The position numbers and the translations under genes were made by a program. This document shows, piece after piece, positions 41,401-50,940 of a DNA stretch of 64,000 bases. Position 1 is the first letter of the stretch, and every line of letters starts with the position of its first letter. The DNA comes from Hydrogenophaga taeniospiralis (GTDB lineage Bacteria > Pseudomonadota > Gammaproteobacteria > Burkholderiales > Burkholderiaceae_C). The stretch is taken from the NCBI RefSeq assembly GCF_020510445.1, contig NZ_JAHBAG010000001.1, positions 2,518,501 through 2,582,500 of the forward strand, read 5' to 3'. Below the pieces are notes generated by a model that saw only the letters and a list, made by a program, of their open reading frames with translations, searched no databases and was not told where the DNA came from.

Positions 41401-42894
41401 ATGTCTGTATCGCTCAAGGCCAAGATCGCCGAAGTGTTCGAAGAGCCCGGTTGCGACAAGAACCAGGGCAAGAGTGAGAAGGAGCGCAAGAAGGGTTGCA
41501 CCAAGCAGCTCTCGCCTGGCGCGGCGGCCGGTGGCTGCGCGTTCGACGGCGCCAAGATCGCGCTGCAGCCGGTGGTGGACGTGGCGCACCTGGTGCATGG
41601 CCCGATCGCCTGCGAGGGCAACTCGTGGGACAACCGGCACAGCGCGTCGTCGGGCTCGCAGCTCTACCGCAGCGGCTTCACCACCGACATCAGCGAACTC
41701 GACGTGATCTACGGTGGCGAGAAGCGCCTGTTCAAGTCCATCCGCGAGATCATTGAAAAGTACGACCCGCCCGCGGTGTTCGTCTACCAGACCTGCGTTA
41801 CGGCGCTGGTGGGCGACGACATCGAGGCGGTGTGCCAGCGCGCCAGCGCGAAGTTCGGCAAGCCGGTGATCCCGGTCAACGCGCCGGGTTTCGCCGGCCC
41901 GAAAAACCTGGGCAACAAGCTGGGGGCCGAAGCGCTGCTTGATTACGTGATCGGCACGCGCGAGCCGGCGTTCACCACGCCGTACGACATCAACATCATT
42001 GGCGAATACAACCTGGTGGGTGAACTCTGGCAGGTCAAACCGCTGCTCGACGCTCTGGGCATCCGCATCCTCTCGTGCATCTCGGGCGACGGCCGCTACA
42101 ACGAGATCGCCAGCGCCCACCGCGCCAAGGTGAACATGATGGTGTGCTCCAAGTCGATGATCAACATCGCGACCAAGATGGAGCAGCGCTGGGGCATTCC
42201 GTACTTCGAGGGTTCGTTCTACGGCATCGGCGACATGAGCGAGACCCTGCGCCAGATCGCCAGCCTGCTGGTGAAGCAAGGCGCGCCCGACGATCTGATC
42301 GATCGCACCGAGCGCCTGATCGAGGTGGAGGAGGCGCGCGCCTGGAAGCGCATCGCCGGGTACCGGAAGCGCCTGCAGGGCAAGCGCGTGCTGCTGATCA
42401 CGGGCGGGGTGAAGTCCTGGTCGGTGGTGGCGGCGCTGCAGGAGGGCGGCATGGAGATCGTCGGCACCAGCGTCAAGAAGAGCACGAAAGAAGACAAGGA
42501 AAAGATCAAGGAGATCATGGGCGAGGGCGCCGACGCCCACATGATCGACGACATGACGCCGCGCGAGATGTACGCCATGTTGCGCGACGCCAAGGCCGAC
42601 ATCATGTTGTCGGGCGGGCGCTCGCAGTTCGTCGCGCTCAAGGCGCGCATGCCCTGGCTGGACATCAACCAGGAGCGCCACCACCCCTATGGCGGCTACG
42701 AGGGCATGGTGGAGCTGGTGGCCGAGATCGACCGCGCCATCTTCAACCCGGTGTGGCAGCAGGTGCGCATCCCCGCGCCCTGGGGCGACGACGGTGAGAG
42801 CCTGGGCGCGGTGACGCCCACGGCCTCCACCGATCACCTGAGCGGTATCGCGGCCAAGGCCATGGGCCTGGAGCCCGAAGAAGTCCCTGTTTGA
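41401..42894 (+). CDS. nifE: FeMo-cofactor scaffold subunit NifE
   Basis: NifE with NifN forms the scaffold on which NifB-co matures to FeMo-cofactor. From the ATG at 41401 the 497-residue protein shows GGCAFDGAKIALQPVVDVAH, HGPIACEGNSWDNRHSASS, VYQTCVTALVGDDIEAVC and DINQERHHPYGGYEGMVEL. The longer open frame upstream runs through the promoter and is not used. A Lys/Glu-rich stretch near residues 15-35 is unusual in length. Confidence 0.97.
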   Translation: MSVSLKAKIAEVFEEPGCDKNQGKSEKERKKGCTKQLSPGAAAGGCAFDGAKIALQPVVDVAHLVHGPIACEGNSWDNRHSASSGSQLYRSGFTTDISELDVIYGGEKRLFKSIREIIEKYDPPAVFVYQTCVTALVGDDIEAVCQRASAKFGKPVIPVNAPGFAGPKNLGNKLGAEALLDYVIGTREPAFTTPYDINIIGEYNLVGELWQVKPLLDALGIRILSCISGDGRYNEIASAHRAKVNMMVCSKSMINIATKMEQRWGIPYFEGSFYGIGDMSETLRQIASLLVKQGAPDDLIDRTERLIEVEEARAWKRIAGYRKRLQGKRVLLITGGVKSWSVVAALQEGGMEIVGTSVKKSTKEDKEKIKEIMGEGADAHMIDDMTPREMYAMLRDAKADIMLSGGRSQFVALKARMPWLDINQERHHPYGGYEGMVELVAEIDRAIFNPVWQQVRIPAPWGDDGESLGAVTPTASTDHLSGIAAKAMGLEPEEVPV

Positions 42895-42917
42895 CGCAAC
42901 CCTTCAGGACAACAGCC

Positions 42918-44318
42918 ATGGCACGCGTCGTCGAATCCAAAAAGGCCTGCACGGTCAACCCGCTGAAGATGAGCCAGCCGCTGGGCGCGAGCTTCGCTTT
43001 TCTGGGGCTGGACGCCTGCATGCCGGTGATGCACGGCTCGCAGGGCTGTACCTCGTTTGGCTTGGTGCTGCTGGTGCGGCACTTCAAGGAAGCCATTCCG
43101 TTGCAGACCACGGCAATGAACGAGGTCACGTCCATCCTGGGCGGCTACGACAACATCGAAGCGGCGCTGCTCAACATCCGCAAACGCGCCGCGCCCAAGC
43201 TCATCGCCATCTGCTCCACGGGCCTGACCGAAACCAAGGGCGACGACGTGGACGGCTACATCGCCACGGTGCGCAAACGCAAGCCCGAGCTGGACGACAC
43301 CGAGATCGTCTACGTGTCCACGCCCGACTACGTGGGTGCGTTTGAAGACGGCTTCAAACACGCCATCACGGCCATCGTGAAAACGCTGGTCAAGCCGCTG
43401 CCGGTGGTGGCCGACCAGATCACGCTGCTGCCGGGCAGCCACCTTTCGCCGGGCGACATCGACGAACTGCGCGAGATCGTCCAGGCCTTTGGCCTGAACC
43501 CCGTCGTGCTGCCCGACATCTCGGGTTCGCTGGACGGCCACATTCCGCCCGACTGGCGCGGCACCACGCTGGGCGGCACCACGCTGGAAGACATCCGCCG
43601 CGCCGGCGCTTCGGCCTTCACCATCGGCGTGGGCGAGCAGACCCGCGAAGGCGCCGAGGCCCTGCAGGCCATCGCCGGCACGCCGCTGGAGATCTTCGAG
43701 CGGCTCAGCGGCCTGGAGGTGAACGACCGCCTGCTGCAGCGCCTCTCGAAACTCTCGGGCAAGCCGGTTCCGGCCCGGTACCGTCGCCAGCGCAGCCAGT
43801 TGCTCGACGCCATGCTCGACGGCCATTTCTACACCGGGGGCGTGAAGGTGGCCATTGGCGCCGAGCCCGATCTGCTGCTGGCCGTGGGCGGCCTGCTGCA
43901 CGAGATGGGCGCCGAGCTGCGCTGCTGCGTGAGCACCACCAAGTCGGCCGCGCACGCGCTGCTGCCGGCTCAGGAGGTGTTGCTGGGCGACCTGGAAGAC
44001 CTGGAGGCGGGCGCGGCCGATTGCGATCTGCTGATCACCCACTCCCACGGCCGCCAGGCCGCCGAGCGCCTGGACAAGCCGTTCCTGCGCATCGGCTTTC
44101 CGGTGTTCGACCGCATCGGCAACGCCCACCGTGTGCAGGTGGGTTACCGCGGCACCATGAACCTGATCTTCGAGATCGCCAACCTGATGATCGGGCGCAT
44201 CGCGCACCACCACGCGGGCGACTGGCCCCTCACGCCCGAGGCCCGGCGCGCGGCGACCCACGTCGCCACCAGCGCCGAAGCCCCGGACACCACCACGCTG
44301 GCCTCGGCCAGTGCCTGA
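42918..44318 (+). CDS. nifN: FeMo-cofactor scaffold subunit NifN
   Basis: The 466-residue partner of NifE begins MARVVESKKACTVNPLKMSQ and contains FLGLDACMPVMHGSQGCTSF, AICSTGLTETKGDDVDGYI and LLITHSHGRQAAERLDKPFL. The ATG at 42918 with CAGGAC upstream is preferred over an in-frame TTG nine codons earlier that overlaps the nifE stop. It is directly followed by nifX. Confidence 0.97.
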   Translation: MARVVESKKACTVNPLKMSQPLGASFAFLGLDACMPVMHGSQGCTSFGLVLLVRHFKEAIPLQTTAMNEVTSILGGYDNIEAALLNIRKRAAPKLIAICSTGLTETKGDDVDGYIATVRKRKPELDDTEIVYVSTPDYVGAFEDGFKHAITAIVKTLVKPLPVVADQITLLPGSHLSPGDIDELREIVQAFGLNPVVLPDISGSLDGHIPPDWRGTTLGGTTLEDIRRAGASAFTIGVGEQTREGAEALQAIAGTPLEIFERLSGLEVNDRLLQRLSKLSGKPVPARYRRQRSQLLDAMLDGHFYTGGVKVAIGAEPDLLLAVGGLLHEMGAELRCCVSTTKSAAHALLPAQEVLLGDLEDLEAGAADCDLLITHSHGRQAAERLDKPFLRIGFPVFDRIGNAHRVQVGYRGTMNLIFEIANLMIGRIAHHHAGDWPLTPEARRAATHVATSAEAPDTTTLASASA

Positions 44319-44336
44319 ATTCCAAGGAGAAACGTC

Positions 44337-44747
44337 ATGAAAATCGCCTTCGCCACCCAGGACAAGGTGCACGTGGATGCGCACTTTGGCTGGGCCAAGA
44401 GCATCGTGGTGTACGAGGTCACCCCCGAAGGGCAGCAGTTCGTCGAGAGCTTCGAGTTTGGCGACAAGCTCGAAGAAGACGGCGACGAGGACAAGCTCGC
44501 GCCCAAGCTCGAAGCCATCCACGACGTGGCCATCCTGTACGTGGCGGCCATCGGCGGCTCGGGCGCGGCGCGCGTCGTGGCCATGAAGATCCACCCCATC
44601 AAGGTGCCGCAGCCCGAACCCATCGCCACCATCCTGGACAAGCTGCAGACGGTGCTGCAGGGCACGCCGCCGCCCTGGCTGCGCAAGGCCATGGCCAAGG
44701 CCGGCGAGCGCGTGCACGACTTTGAAGACGACGAGGTGACCCCATGA
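44337..44747 (+). CDS. nifX: Nitrogen fixation protein NifX
   Basis: NifX binds and passes on NifB-co or a later FeMo-cofactor precursor. The 136-residue protein reads [20 protein letters not shown] and [20 protein letters not shown], with the C-terminal segment [29 protein letters not shown] precedes the start. It overlaps the DUF269 gene by four bases (ATGA). Confidence 0.96.
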   Translation: MKIAFATQDKVHVDAHFGWAKSIVVYEVTPEGQQFVESFEFGDKLEEDGDEDKLAPKLEAIHDVAILYVAAIGGSGAARVVAMKIHPIKVPQPEPIATILDKLQTVLQGTPPPWLRKAMAKAGERVHDFEDDEVTP

Positions 44748-45238
44748 CCGCCAGCGCCAGCATAGACACCCCCAGCGACGCCCGCAGTGACGAGGCCTTG
44801 CTGGCCACGCCCTTCGTGCAGCAGCTGATCAAGCAGATGCGCGCGCAGGACACGCACGGCACCTGGGACGGCAAGAGCGACCTGCAGCTGCTCAAGCCCT
44901 ACATCCACACCGCCGAGGAGCGCCGCGCCCTGCCCATCCTGGGCGACCCGGACCCCGAGACGCTGTGGCACCTGGAGATTTTCTACAACGCCATCGCCGT
45001 GGCGATCGAGCGCGAAACCGGCCAGATGGTCTCGCCCATGATGAAGATGAGCCACGAGGGTTTTGGCCGCATGGTGCTGATCGCGGGCCGGCTGGTGGTG
45101 GTGAACAAGCAGCTGCGCGACGTGCACCGCTTCGGCTTTTCGTCGCTGGCCAAGCTGGCCGAAGCCGGCGGCAAGTTCCTCACCGAGGCCGTGACCATGA
45201 TCCGCAGCTACCCCGAAGTGGCGCAGTACGGAGCCTGA
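44744..45238 (+). CDS. NifX-associated nitrogen fixation protein (DUF269)
   Basis: This 164-residue protein of the NifX-associated family (DUF269) contains [36 protein letters not shown] and [20 protein letters not shown]. It accompanies nifX in most nif clusters; the role is not fixed but it is thought to assist cofactor synthesis. It starts in the nifX stop, and the next gene follows two bases after its own stop. Confidence 0.93.
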   Translation: MTASASIDTPSDARSDEALLATPFVQQLIKQMRAQDTHGTWDGKSDLQLLKPYIHTAEERRALPILGDPDPETLWHLEIFYNAIAVAIERETGQMVSPMMKMSHEGFGRMVLIAGRLVVVNKQLRDVHRFGFSSLAKLAEAGGKFLTEAVTMIRSYPEVAQYGA

Positions 45239-45240
45239 CC

Positions 45241-45441
45241 ATGAGCGAAACCGCCGACGAACTGAAGCTGCGCATCCGCAAGCTCAACGCCCAGGCCACG
45301 CAGGCCAAGATGGACCTGCACGACCTGTCCGAGGACCTGCCCACCGGCTGGGAAAAGATCCCCGAAGTGTCCCGGCGCTGCCACGACGCCCACGCCGCGC
45401 TGATGGCGGCGCGCCAGGCGCTGGCCGCGGCCACGGACTGA
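45241..45441 (+). CDS. DUF683 (CCE_0567-type) small nif protein
   Basis: This 66-residue two-helix protein (ELKLRIRKLNAQATQAKMDL, HDLSEDLPTGWEKIPEV) fits DUF683, a metal-binding small protein of nif clusters. It follows DUF269 by two bases and precedes the ferredoxin, the common order in proteobacteria. Confidence 0.9.
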   Translation: MSETADELKLRIRKLNAQATQAKMDLHDLSEDLPTGWEKIPEVSRRCHDAHAALMAARQALAAATD

Positions 45442-45463
45442 ACCCGCCCGACGGAGAGAACCC

Positions 45464-45772
45464 ATGAGCCAGACCTTCAACGTGACCCTGCCCAGCGGCG
45501 CCACCTGGACGCCGACCTTCGTGGCCGCGCTGGACGAGGAAAAGTGCATCGGCTGCGGCCGCTGCTTCAAGGTGTGCCCGCGCGGCGTGCTCGAACTCGT
45601 CGGCCTCAACGAGGACGGTGAATACGTGCACGTCGATGAGGACGACGATGACGACGACGAGTACGAGAAAAAGGTGATGACGCTGGCGCACAAGGAGCTG
45701 TGCATCGGCTGCACCGCCTGCGCCCGCATCTGCCCCAAGAAGTGCTACACGCACGCAGCGGCCCCGGTTTGA
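45464..45772 (+). CDS. fdxB: nif-specific 2[4Fe-4S] ferredoxin III
   Basis: This 102-residue ferredoxin carries CIGCGRCFKVCP and CIGCTACARICP motifs separated by an acidic spacer (DEDDDDDDEYEKK). This is the nif-specific ferredoxin III type found after DUF683. The acidic loop may steer docking to the positively charged partner. GGAGAGAACC precedes the start. Confidence 0.93.
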   Translation: MSQTFNVTLPSGATWTPTFVAALDEEKCIGCGRCFKVCPRGVLELVGLNEDGEYVHVDEDDDDDDEYEKKVMTLAHKELCIGCTACARICPKKCYTHAAAPV

Positions 45773-45778
45773 CATGAG

Positions 45779-45872
45779 CCCACCCCCGTCGCTTGCCCGC
45801 TTCGCGTGGCCGCATCCCCCCTCAAGGGGGCGACACCAGCCGTCCGGCGAAGCCGGCCCGGCGGTGCCACCC
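45779..45872. repeat. Dispersed GC-rich repeat copy at the nifQ 5' end
   Basis: CGCTTGCCCGCTTCGCGTGG, a CCCCCTCAAGGGGG hairpin and CCGTCCGGCGAAGCCGGCCC follow the pattern of the other copies. If nifQ began at the ATG at 45774, this repeat would be translated as its first 34 residues. Confidence 0.7.
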
Positions 45873-45878
45873 GGTCCG

Positions 45879-46289
45879 ATGGCCTCATGCGTCACGGATT
45901 GCCCTCCGGCGCCGAGCCCCGACTGGGCCGCGCTGGCCGCCCGCATGCAGACGCGGCGCGACGAGGTCGACGATCTGATGGGCCTGCTGCGCGATCACAC
46001 CGACCCCGCGGCCGGCAGCGCCGAGGCGGCCGAGGCCGTGGCCTGGGCCATTGCGTGCGCCAGCCTGGGCGACCAGCACCTCTGGCAGGACCTGCGCCTG
46101 CCCTCGCGGGTGGAGCTCTCGGCCCTGATCGGACACTGGTTCCCGGCGCTGGCGGCGCGCAACACCCAGCACATGAAGTGGAAGAAGTTCTTTTACCGGC
46201 AGCTGTGCCTGCGCGAGGACCTGCTGATCTGCAAGTCGCCCAGCTGTGGCGTCTGCAGCGACCGCAGCCTGTGCTTCGGCGCCGAGTGA
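45879..46289 (+). CDS. nifQ: NifQ, molybdenum donor protein for FeMo-cofactor
   Basis: NifQ brings molybdenum to the NifEN scaffold. The C-terminal region WKKFFYRQLCLREDLLICKS then SPSCGVCSDRSLC holds the CX4CX2CX5C motif that defines the family. The ATG at 45879 gives 136 residues, short for NifQ, and an ATG at 45774 would give 171 but would translate the dispersed repeat. A repeat insertion that cut off the original N-terminus is possible. The stop is adjacent to the convergent eamA stop. Confidence 0.85.
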   Translation: MASCVTDCPPAPSPDWAALAARMQTRRDEVDDLMGLLRDHTDPAAGSAEAAEAVAWAIACASLGDQHLWQDLRLPSRVELSALIGHWFPALAARNTQHMKWKKFFYRQLCLREDLLICKSPSCGVCSDRSLCFGAE

Positions 46290-46290
46290 A

Positions 46291-47208
46291 TCAAGCGCTG
46301 GCGCGGCGTTCCAGCCACTGCAGCCGCACCAGCCCGGTGGACAGCGCGGTGCCGCAGACGATGATGAGCCCGCAGATCACCATCCAGGGCGTGATGCGTT
46401 CGCCCAGGAAGAATCCGCCGTAGAGCAGGGCAAACACCGGCACCAGGAAGGTGACGGTGAGGGCCTTGCTCGGGCCGGCCTTCTCGATGATGTGGAAAAA
46501 CAGGATGTAGGCGATGGCGGTGCAGAACAGCGCCACCGCGGCCAGCGCGCCCCATGCCGTGGCGCTCACGGGCTGCTCGGGCCAGAGCCAGAGCGTGGGC
46601 AGGGCCAGGCCCAGGGCCGCGCCGATCTGGCTGCCGGTGGCGGTGGCCAGCGGATGGGCGCCGGTGAGGTAACGTTTGGTGAAACTCGCGGCGATGCCGT
46701 AACACAGCGTGGCCAACAGGCAGGCGCCCATGGCCAGCAGGGTGGTGCCGGTGGAGCCGGCCCCGGCCACCCCGGTGGCGCTGAAGCCGGACTTGCCGAG
46801 CACCAGCAGCGTCACGCCCACGAAACCGATCCCCAGGCCCAGCATGCGCGAGCCGCCCGGGCGGTCCTTGAGCCAGAGCCAGGCCACCACCGCGCCCAGC
46901 AGCGGCACCGTGGCGTTGAGGATGGATGTGAGGCCGGTGGTGATGTGCATCACCGCGAAGGAAAACAGCGCGAACGGGATGCCCGAGTTGAGCAGGCCCA
47001 CGAAGAGGATGGGCTTGGCGCGCAGGCGGAAGTCGGCCCAGACGCCTTTGAGCAGAAACACCGGCAGCAGGAACAGCGCCGCCAGCGCCACCCGCAGGCC
47101 CGCCGTGGGCAGCGCTCCGAACTCGGCCGCGCCCAGGCGCATGAAGAGGAAGGACGAGCCCCAGAGGGCGGCGAGCAGGAAGAATTCAAGAATGAGGGCG
47201 GGCGACAT
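46291..47208 (-). CDS. EamA/DMT-family transporter
   Basis: This 305-residue, ten-segment protein of the drug/metabolite transporter superfamily has two EamA repeats. The first spans about residues 1-140 and the second (WGALAAVALFCTAIAYILFF) about 150-290. Substrate unknown. It is convergent with nifQ, ending one base away, and marks the end of the nif island. Confidence 0.9.
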   Translation of the reverse strand: MSPALILEFFLLAALWGSSFLFMRLGAAEFGALPTAGLRVALAALFLLPVFLLKGVWADFRLRAKPILFVGLLNSGIPFALFSFAVMHITTGLTSILNATVPLLGAVVAWLWLKDRPGGSRMLGLGIGFVGVTLLVLGKSGFSATGVAGAGSTGTTLLAMGACLLATLCYGIAASFTKRYLTGAHPLATATGSQIGAALGLALPTLWLWPEQPVSATAWGALAAVALFCTAIAYILFFHIIEKAGPSKALTVTFLVPVFALLYGGFFLGERITPWMVICGLIIVCGTALSTGLVRLQWLERRASA

Positions 47209-47212
47209 GGGC

Positions 47213-47791
47213 TCAGTGTGCCGGCAAAGGCTGTGCGGCGGGGCGGCCCGTTGATGATGTTTGCTCCGGCCATTGATGCGCTTTGTCGATCAATGCGCCT
47301 TCGAGCCGCAGCAGGGCCCGCTTGCGGTCCAGCCCGCCGGCATAGCCCGTCAGTGAACCGTTGCCGCCGACCACGCGGTGGCAGGGCACCACGATGCCCA
47401 GCGGATTGCGCCCGATGGCCGCGCCCACCGCGCGCACCGCGCCCGGCCGTTCGATCTGGCGCGCCATGTCGCCGTAGCTGCGGGTGTGGCCCGCCGGGAT
47501 GCCGAGCAGGGCCAGCCACACCGCGCGCTGGAAGGGCGTGCCGCCCGAGAGGTCCAGCGGCAGGTCGAAGTCCAGCCGTTCGCCCCGGAAGTAGGCGTCC
47601 AGTTGCGCGGCAGCGGTGCGCAGCAGGGGGTGGTCGTGGTCGATGGGCCAGCGCTGCACCTGTTGCGGCGGGGGCTCGTGGCGCTGGTCGGCGTACCACA
47701 CGCCGGCCAGTCCCCGGGAGCTGGCGGCCAGCAACAGCGGGCCCAGGGGGGACGGGAGGGTGGTTTGAACCGCTTGCGATAGGAAGCTCAT
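47213..47791 (-). CDS. ogt: Methylated-DNA-protein cysteine methyltransferase
   Basis: This 192-residue repair protein takes alkyl groups from O6-alkylguanine in a suicide reaction. The active-site motif GIVVPCHRVVGGNGSLTGYA holds the acceptor cysteine, and RAVGAAIGRNP precedes it. From the ATG at 47791 its start overlaps the stop of the ada-alkA gene (ATGA), forming a DNA-alkylation repair operon. The C-terminal 25 residues are variable. Confidence 0.93.
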   Translation of the reverse strand: MSFLSQAVQTTLPSPLGPLLLAASSRGLAGVWYADQRHEPPPQQVQRWPIDHDHPLLRTAAAQLDAYFRGERLDFDLPLDLSGGTPFQRAVWLALLGIPAGHTRSYGDMARQIERPGAVRAVGAAIGRNPLGIVVPCHRVVGGNGSLTGYAGGLDRKRALLRLEGALIDKAHQWPEQTSSTGRPAAQPLPAH

Positions 47792-49422
47792 GGTGTGTCG
47801 TCCTGGGTGGAGGGCTCGGTGAGAGCCTCGGTGGGGCTTTCGACGCCGTTCGTGGCGCGGTGCGTGGCGCCGTCCGTGACGCCGGGGGGCTCTGGGCGGG
47901 CGTGGCAGCCCGCCCAGGTGCGGATCACGGCGTAGCTGCGCCAGGGTTGCCAGGCGGCGGCCTGGCGCGCGGCTTCGTTGGCCGCGGCCGGGCCCTTGAG
48001 CTCGACCAGACCCAGGGCCTGCTGCAGCGCCACGTCGCCACGGGGCCAGGCGTCGGGCCAGCGCAGGGCGCGCATGGCGATGTACTGCGCGGTCCAGGGG
48101 CCGATGCCGGGCAGGGCCAGCAGGGCTTGGGTGGTGAGCGCCAGGTCGGCGTGGCCGCTCAGGTCGAGCTGGCCGCTGGCCACGGCGCGCGCCAGTGCCT
48201 GGATCGCGGCCTGGCGCTGGCGCACGATGCCCAGTTCGCCCAGCGCCTGTGGCTCGGCCTCGGCCAGGACCTGGGGCGTGGGAAACAGGCGGTGCAGGGC
48301 CGGTTCGGGTGTGGCGATGGGCTCGCCAAAACGCTCCAGCAGGCGGGTGGCCATGGTGCGCGCCGCCGCCACGGTGATCTGCTGGCCCAGCACCGCGCGC
48401 ACCGCCAGCTCGAAACCGTCGAAGCAGCCGGGCACCCGCAGGCCGTCGCCACCGGGAAAGTCGGCCTGCAGCACGGCGTTGATGGCCTGCGGATCGGCGT
48501 CCAGGTCGAACAGCGCGCGCACCCGCCAGATCACGCTGGGCAGCACCGCGTGCAGGCTGTCGCTCACGCGCAGCAGCAGCCGGTGGGCCGCCGGGTCGAG
48601 TTGCGCGTCCAGCCAGCCGGTATGCGGCTGCCCGGCCACCGTCAGCCGCACCGTGCGCTGCAGGCGCAGGACATCGGTGTTCACGCACTCGACGCCAGGC
48701 AGCGCCCGGGTGCCCAGGAAGCCCAGCATCGCCACCGCGTCGTACGGTGGCCGCCACGACAGGCGCACCGTGCCGGCGTGGCCGGTCGGTGTGCGCGAGG
48801 GCGTGGCCAGGGTCAGCGGGTTGCGGCGCATCTGGGTGGGGCTCAGGCCGTAGCGCGCCTGGATGGCCGCGTTGAAGCGGCGCAGGCTGGCGAAACCGCT
48901 GGCCTGCGCGACCTGGGTGACGGGCAGGGTGGTGTCGGCCAGCAGCTGTTTGGCGGTCAGCAGCTTGCGGGTCTGCAGGTACTGCAGCGGGGAGACGCCG
49001 AGCCGGGCCTCGAAAATCCGCCGCAGGTGGCGGTCGCTCACGCCCATGCGGTCGGCCAGCCGGCTCACGGTGGCGCCTTCGGTCGCGGCGTCCAGCCAGG
49101 TCTGGGGGTCGTCGAGCAGGCGCGTGGCCTGCTGCACCAGGATGGTGGAGGCGTCTTCCAGCGACCAATGACGATCCAGCGGCGCCAGTTCGGGGCGGCA
49201 GCGCAGGCAAGGGCGGAAGCCGGCCCGTTCGGCCTGGGCGGCATGGTCGAAGAAACGGCAGTTCTCGCGCCGCGGCGTGCGCACCCGGCAGACCGGCCGG
49301 CAGTAGACCCCGGTGGAGGTGACGCCGATGAAAAAGCGCCCGTCAAAGCGCGCGTCGTGGGAACACAGCGCGCGGTAGCGGGCGTCGTCGTCGGGGCGTC
49401 GGGGGGTGTCCATGGGCTGCAT
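47788..49422 (-). CDS. alkA: Ada-AlkA fusion: regulatory cysteine domain, AraC HTH and 3-methyladenine glycosylase
   Basis: The 544-residue protein has an N-terminal Ada-like zinc domain (TSTGVYCRPVCRVRTPRREN, then CLRCRPE), an AraC helix-turn-helix (VSRLADRMGVSDRHLRRIFE), and an AlkA-type HhH-GPD glycosylase with LLALPGIGPWTAQYIAMRAL. It would sense methyl damage and remove alkylated bases. The start at 49422 (or 49413) is chosen by the N-terminal match; the antisense frame that runs further is not real. Confidence 0.9.
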   Translation of the reverse strand: MQPMDTPRRPDDDARYRALCSHDARFDGRFFIGVTSTGVYCRPVCRVRTPRRENCRFFDHAAQAERAGFRPCLRCRPELAPLDRHWSLEDASTILVQQATRLLDDPQTWLDAATEGATVSRLADRMGVSDRHLRRIFEARLGVSPLQYLQTRKLLTAKQLLADTTLPVTQVAQASGFASLRRFNAAIQARYGLSPTQMRRNPLTLATPSRTPTGHAGTVRLSWRPPYDAVAMLGFLGTRALPGVECVNTDVLRLQRTVRLTVAGQPHTGWLDAQLDPAAHRLLLRVSDSLHAVLPSVIWRVRALFDLDADPQAINAVLQADFPGGDGLRVPGCFDGFELAVRAVLGQQITVAAARTMATRLLERFGEPIATPEPALHRLFPTPQVLAEAEPQALGELGIVRQRQAAIQALARAVASGQLDLSGHADLALTTQALLALPGIGPWTAQYIAMRALRWPDAWPRGDVALQQALGLVELKGPAAANEAARQAAAWQPWRSYAVIRTWAGCHARPEPPGVTDGATHRATNGVESPTEALTEPSTQDDTP

Positions 49423-49551
49423 GGTACGGCGATCACCGGGGCCTGACTGGCCGTTTCCGGACATGTCCCTGCCGAACGGGGCGCAAAAAGCCCCCCAGCC
49501 CGGCCACCTACAATCCACGGTATCGGCGTATCCAGAGATTGAGACAATTAC

Positions 49552-50934
49552 ATGCAAGTTGCCGCATCCATCTTCAAGGCCTACGACATTCGGGGCGTGG
49601 TCCCGGCCTCCCTCAACGAGGCGGTGGCTGAGGCCCTTGGCCTGGCTTTCGGAACCCAGGCCCGCCAGCAGGGCGAAAACACCGTGGCCGTGGGCCGCGA
49701 TGGCCGCCTGAGCGGCCCGGCCCTGTCGGCCGCCCTGATCCGCGGCCTGGTGGCCGCCGGTGTGGACGTGATCGACATCGGTCTGGCGACCACCCCCATG
49801 CTGTATTTCGCGGCCAGCACGCTGTGCAGGAGCGGCATCCAGGTCACGGGCAGCCACAACCCCAAGGATTACAACGGGTTCAAGATGGTGCTGGGCGGGC
49901 GCGCCATCTACGGTGAGGACATCCAGGCCCTGCGCCGCATGATGGAGACCGACAGCCACCGCTTCGCCGACGATGGGCGCGTGCGCCATGTGAACGTGCT
50001 GGCGCCCTACACCGATCGCATCGTTGGCGACGTGAAGCTCTCGCGGCCGATGAAGGTGGTGGTGGACTGCGGCAACGGCATCGCCGGGGCTTCGGCGCCG
50101 GCGCTGTTCCGTGCGCTGGGCTGCGAGGTGATCGAGCTTTTCAGCGAGGTCGACGGCAACTTCCCCAACCACCACCCGGACCCGAGCAAGCCCGAGAACC
50201 TGCAGGACGTGATCCGCACCCTGCGCGAGACCGACGCCGAGCTGGGCCTGGCCTTCGATGGCGACGGTGACCGCCTGGGCATCGTCACCAAGGACGGCAA
50301 CAACATCTACCCCGACCGCCAGATGATCCTGTTTTCGCAGGACGTGCTCTCGCGCGTGCCGGGCGGCAACATCGTCTTCGACGTGAAGTGCTCGCAGCGC
50401 CTGGCCCCGGCCATCGAGGCCGCCGGTGGTGTGGCCCACATCTACAAGACCGGCCACTCGCTGATCAAGGCGCGCATGAAAGAGCTGGACAGCCCGCTCG
50501 GCGGTGAAATGAGTGGTCACATCTTTTTCAAAGAGCGTTGGTACGGCTTTGACGACGGCACCTACGCCGGCGCGCGCCTGCTGGAAATCCTCAGCCGCAG
50601 CCCCGACGCCAACGCCGTGCTCAACGCCTTGCCCACCAGCTTCAGCACGCCCGAGCTCAATGTGGCCTGCGCCGAGGGAGAGCCGCACGCCGTGGTCGAA
50701 AAACTCGTGGCGCTCGCGCATTTCGATGCGCCCGCGAAGGTCTCGACCATCGATGGCGTGCGCGTGGACTGGCCGGACGGCTTCGGCCTGATCCGGGCCT
50801 CCAACACCACGCCCGTGCTGGTGTTGCGTTTTGAAGGGCACACCACCGAAGCCCTGCACCGCATCGAAACCGCCATGCTGGGCCTGCTGCTGCAGGGCAA
50901 GCCGGACGCGGTGGTGGGTGCGAGCGCCCATTGA
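49552..50934 (+). CDS. Phosphomannomutase/phosphoglucomutase
   Basis: This 460-residue enzyme interconverts hexose-6- and hexose-1-phosphates for LPS and exopolysaccharide. Motifs: FKAYDIRGVVP, catalytic serine in TGSHNPKDYNGFKM, metal loop FDGDGDRLG, sugar-binding GEMSGHIFF and the phosphate site RASNTTPVLVLR. It belongs to the AlgC/PMM-PGM family. It heads a plus-strand LPS gene run. Confidence 0.94.
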   Translation: MQVAASIFKAYDIRGVVPASLNEAVAEALGLAFGTQARQQGENTVAVGRDGRLSGPALSAALIRGLVAAGVDVIDIGLATTPMLYFAASTLCRSGIQVTGSHNPKDYNGFKMVLGGRAIYGEDIQALRRMMETDSHRFADDGRVRHVNVLAPYTDRIVGDVKLSRPMKVVVDCGNGIAGASAPALFRALGCEVIELFSEVDGNFPNHHPDPSKPENLQDVIRTLRETDAELGLAFDGDGDRLGIVTKDGNNIYPDRQMILFSQDVLSRVPGGNIVFDVKCSQRLAPAIEAAGGVAHIYKTGHSLIKARMKELDSPLGGEMSGHIFFKERWYGFDDGTYAGARLLEILSRSPDANAVLNALPTSFSTPELNVACAEGEPHAVVEKLVALAHFDAPAKVSTIDGVRVDWPDGFGLIRASNTTPVLVLRFEGHTTEALHRIETAMLGLLLQGKPDAVVGASAH

Positions 50935-50940
50935 GCTCCC

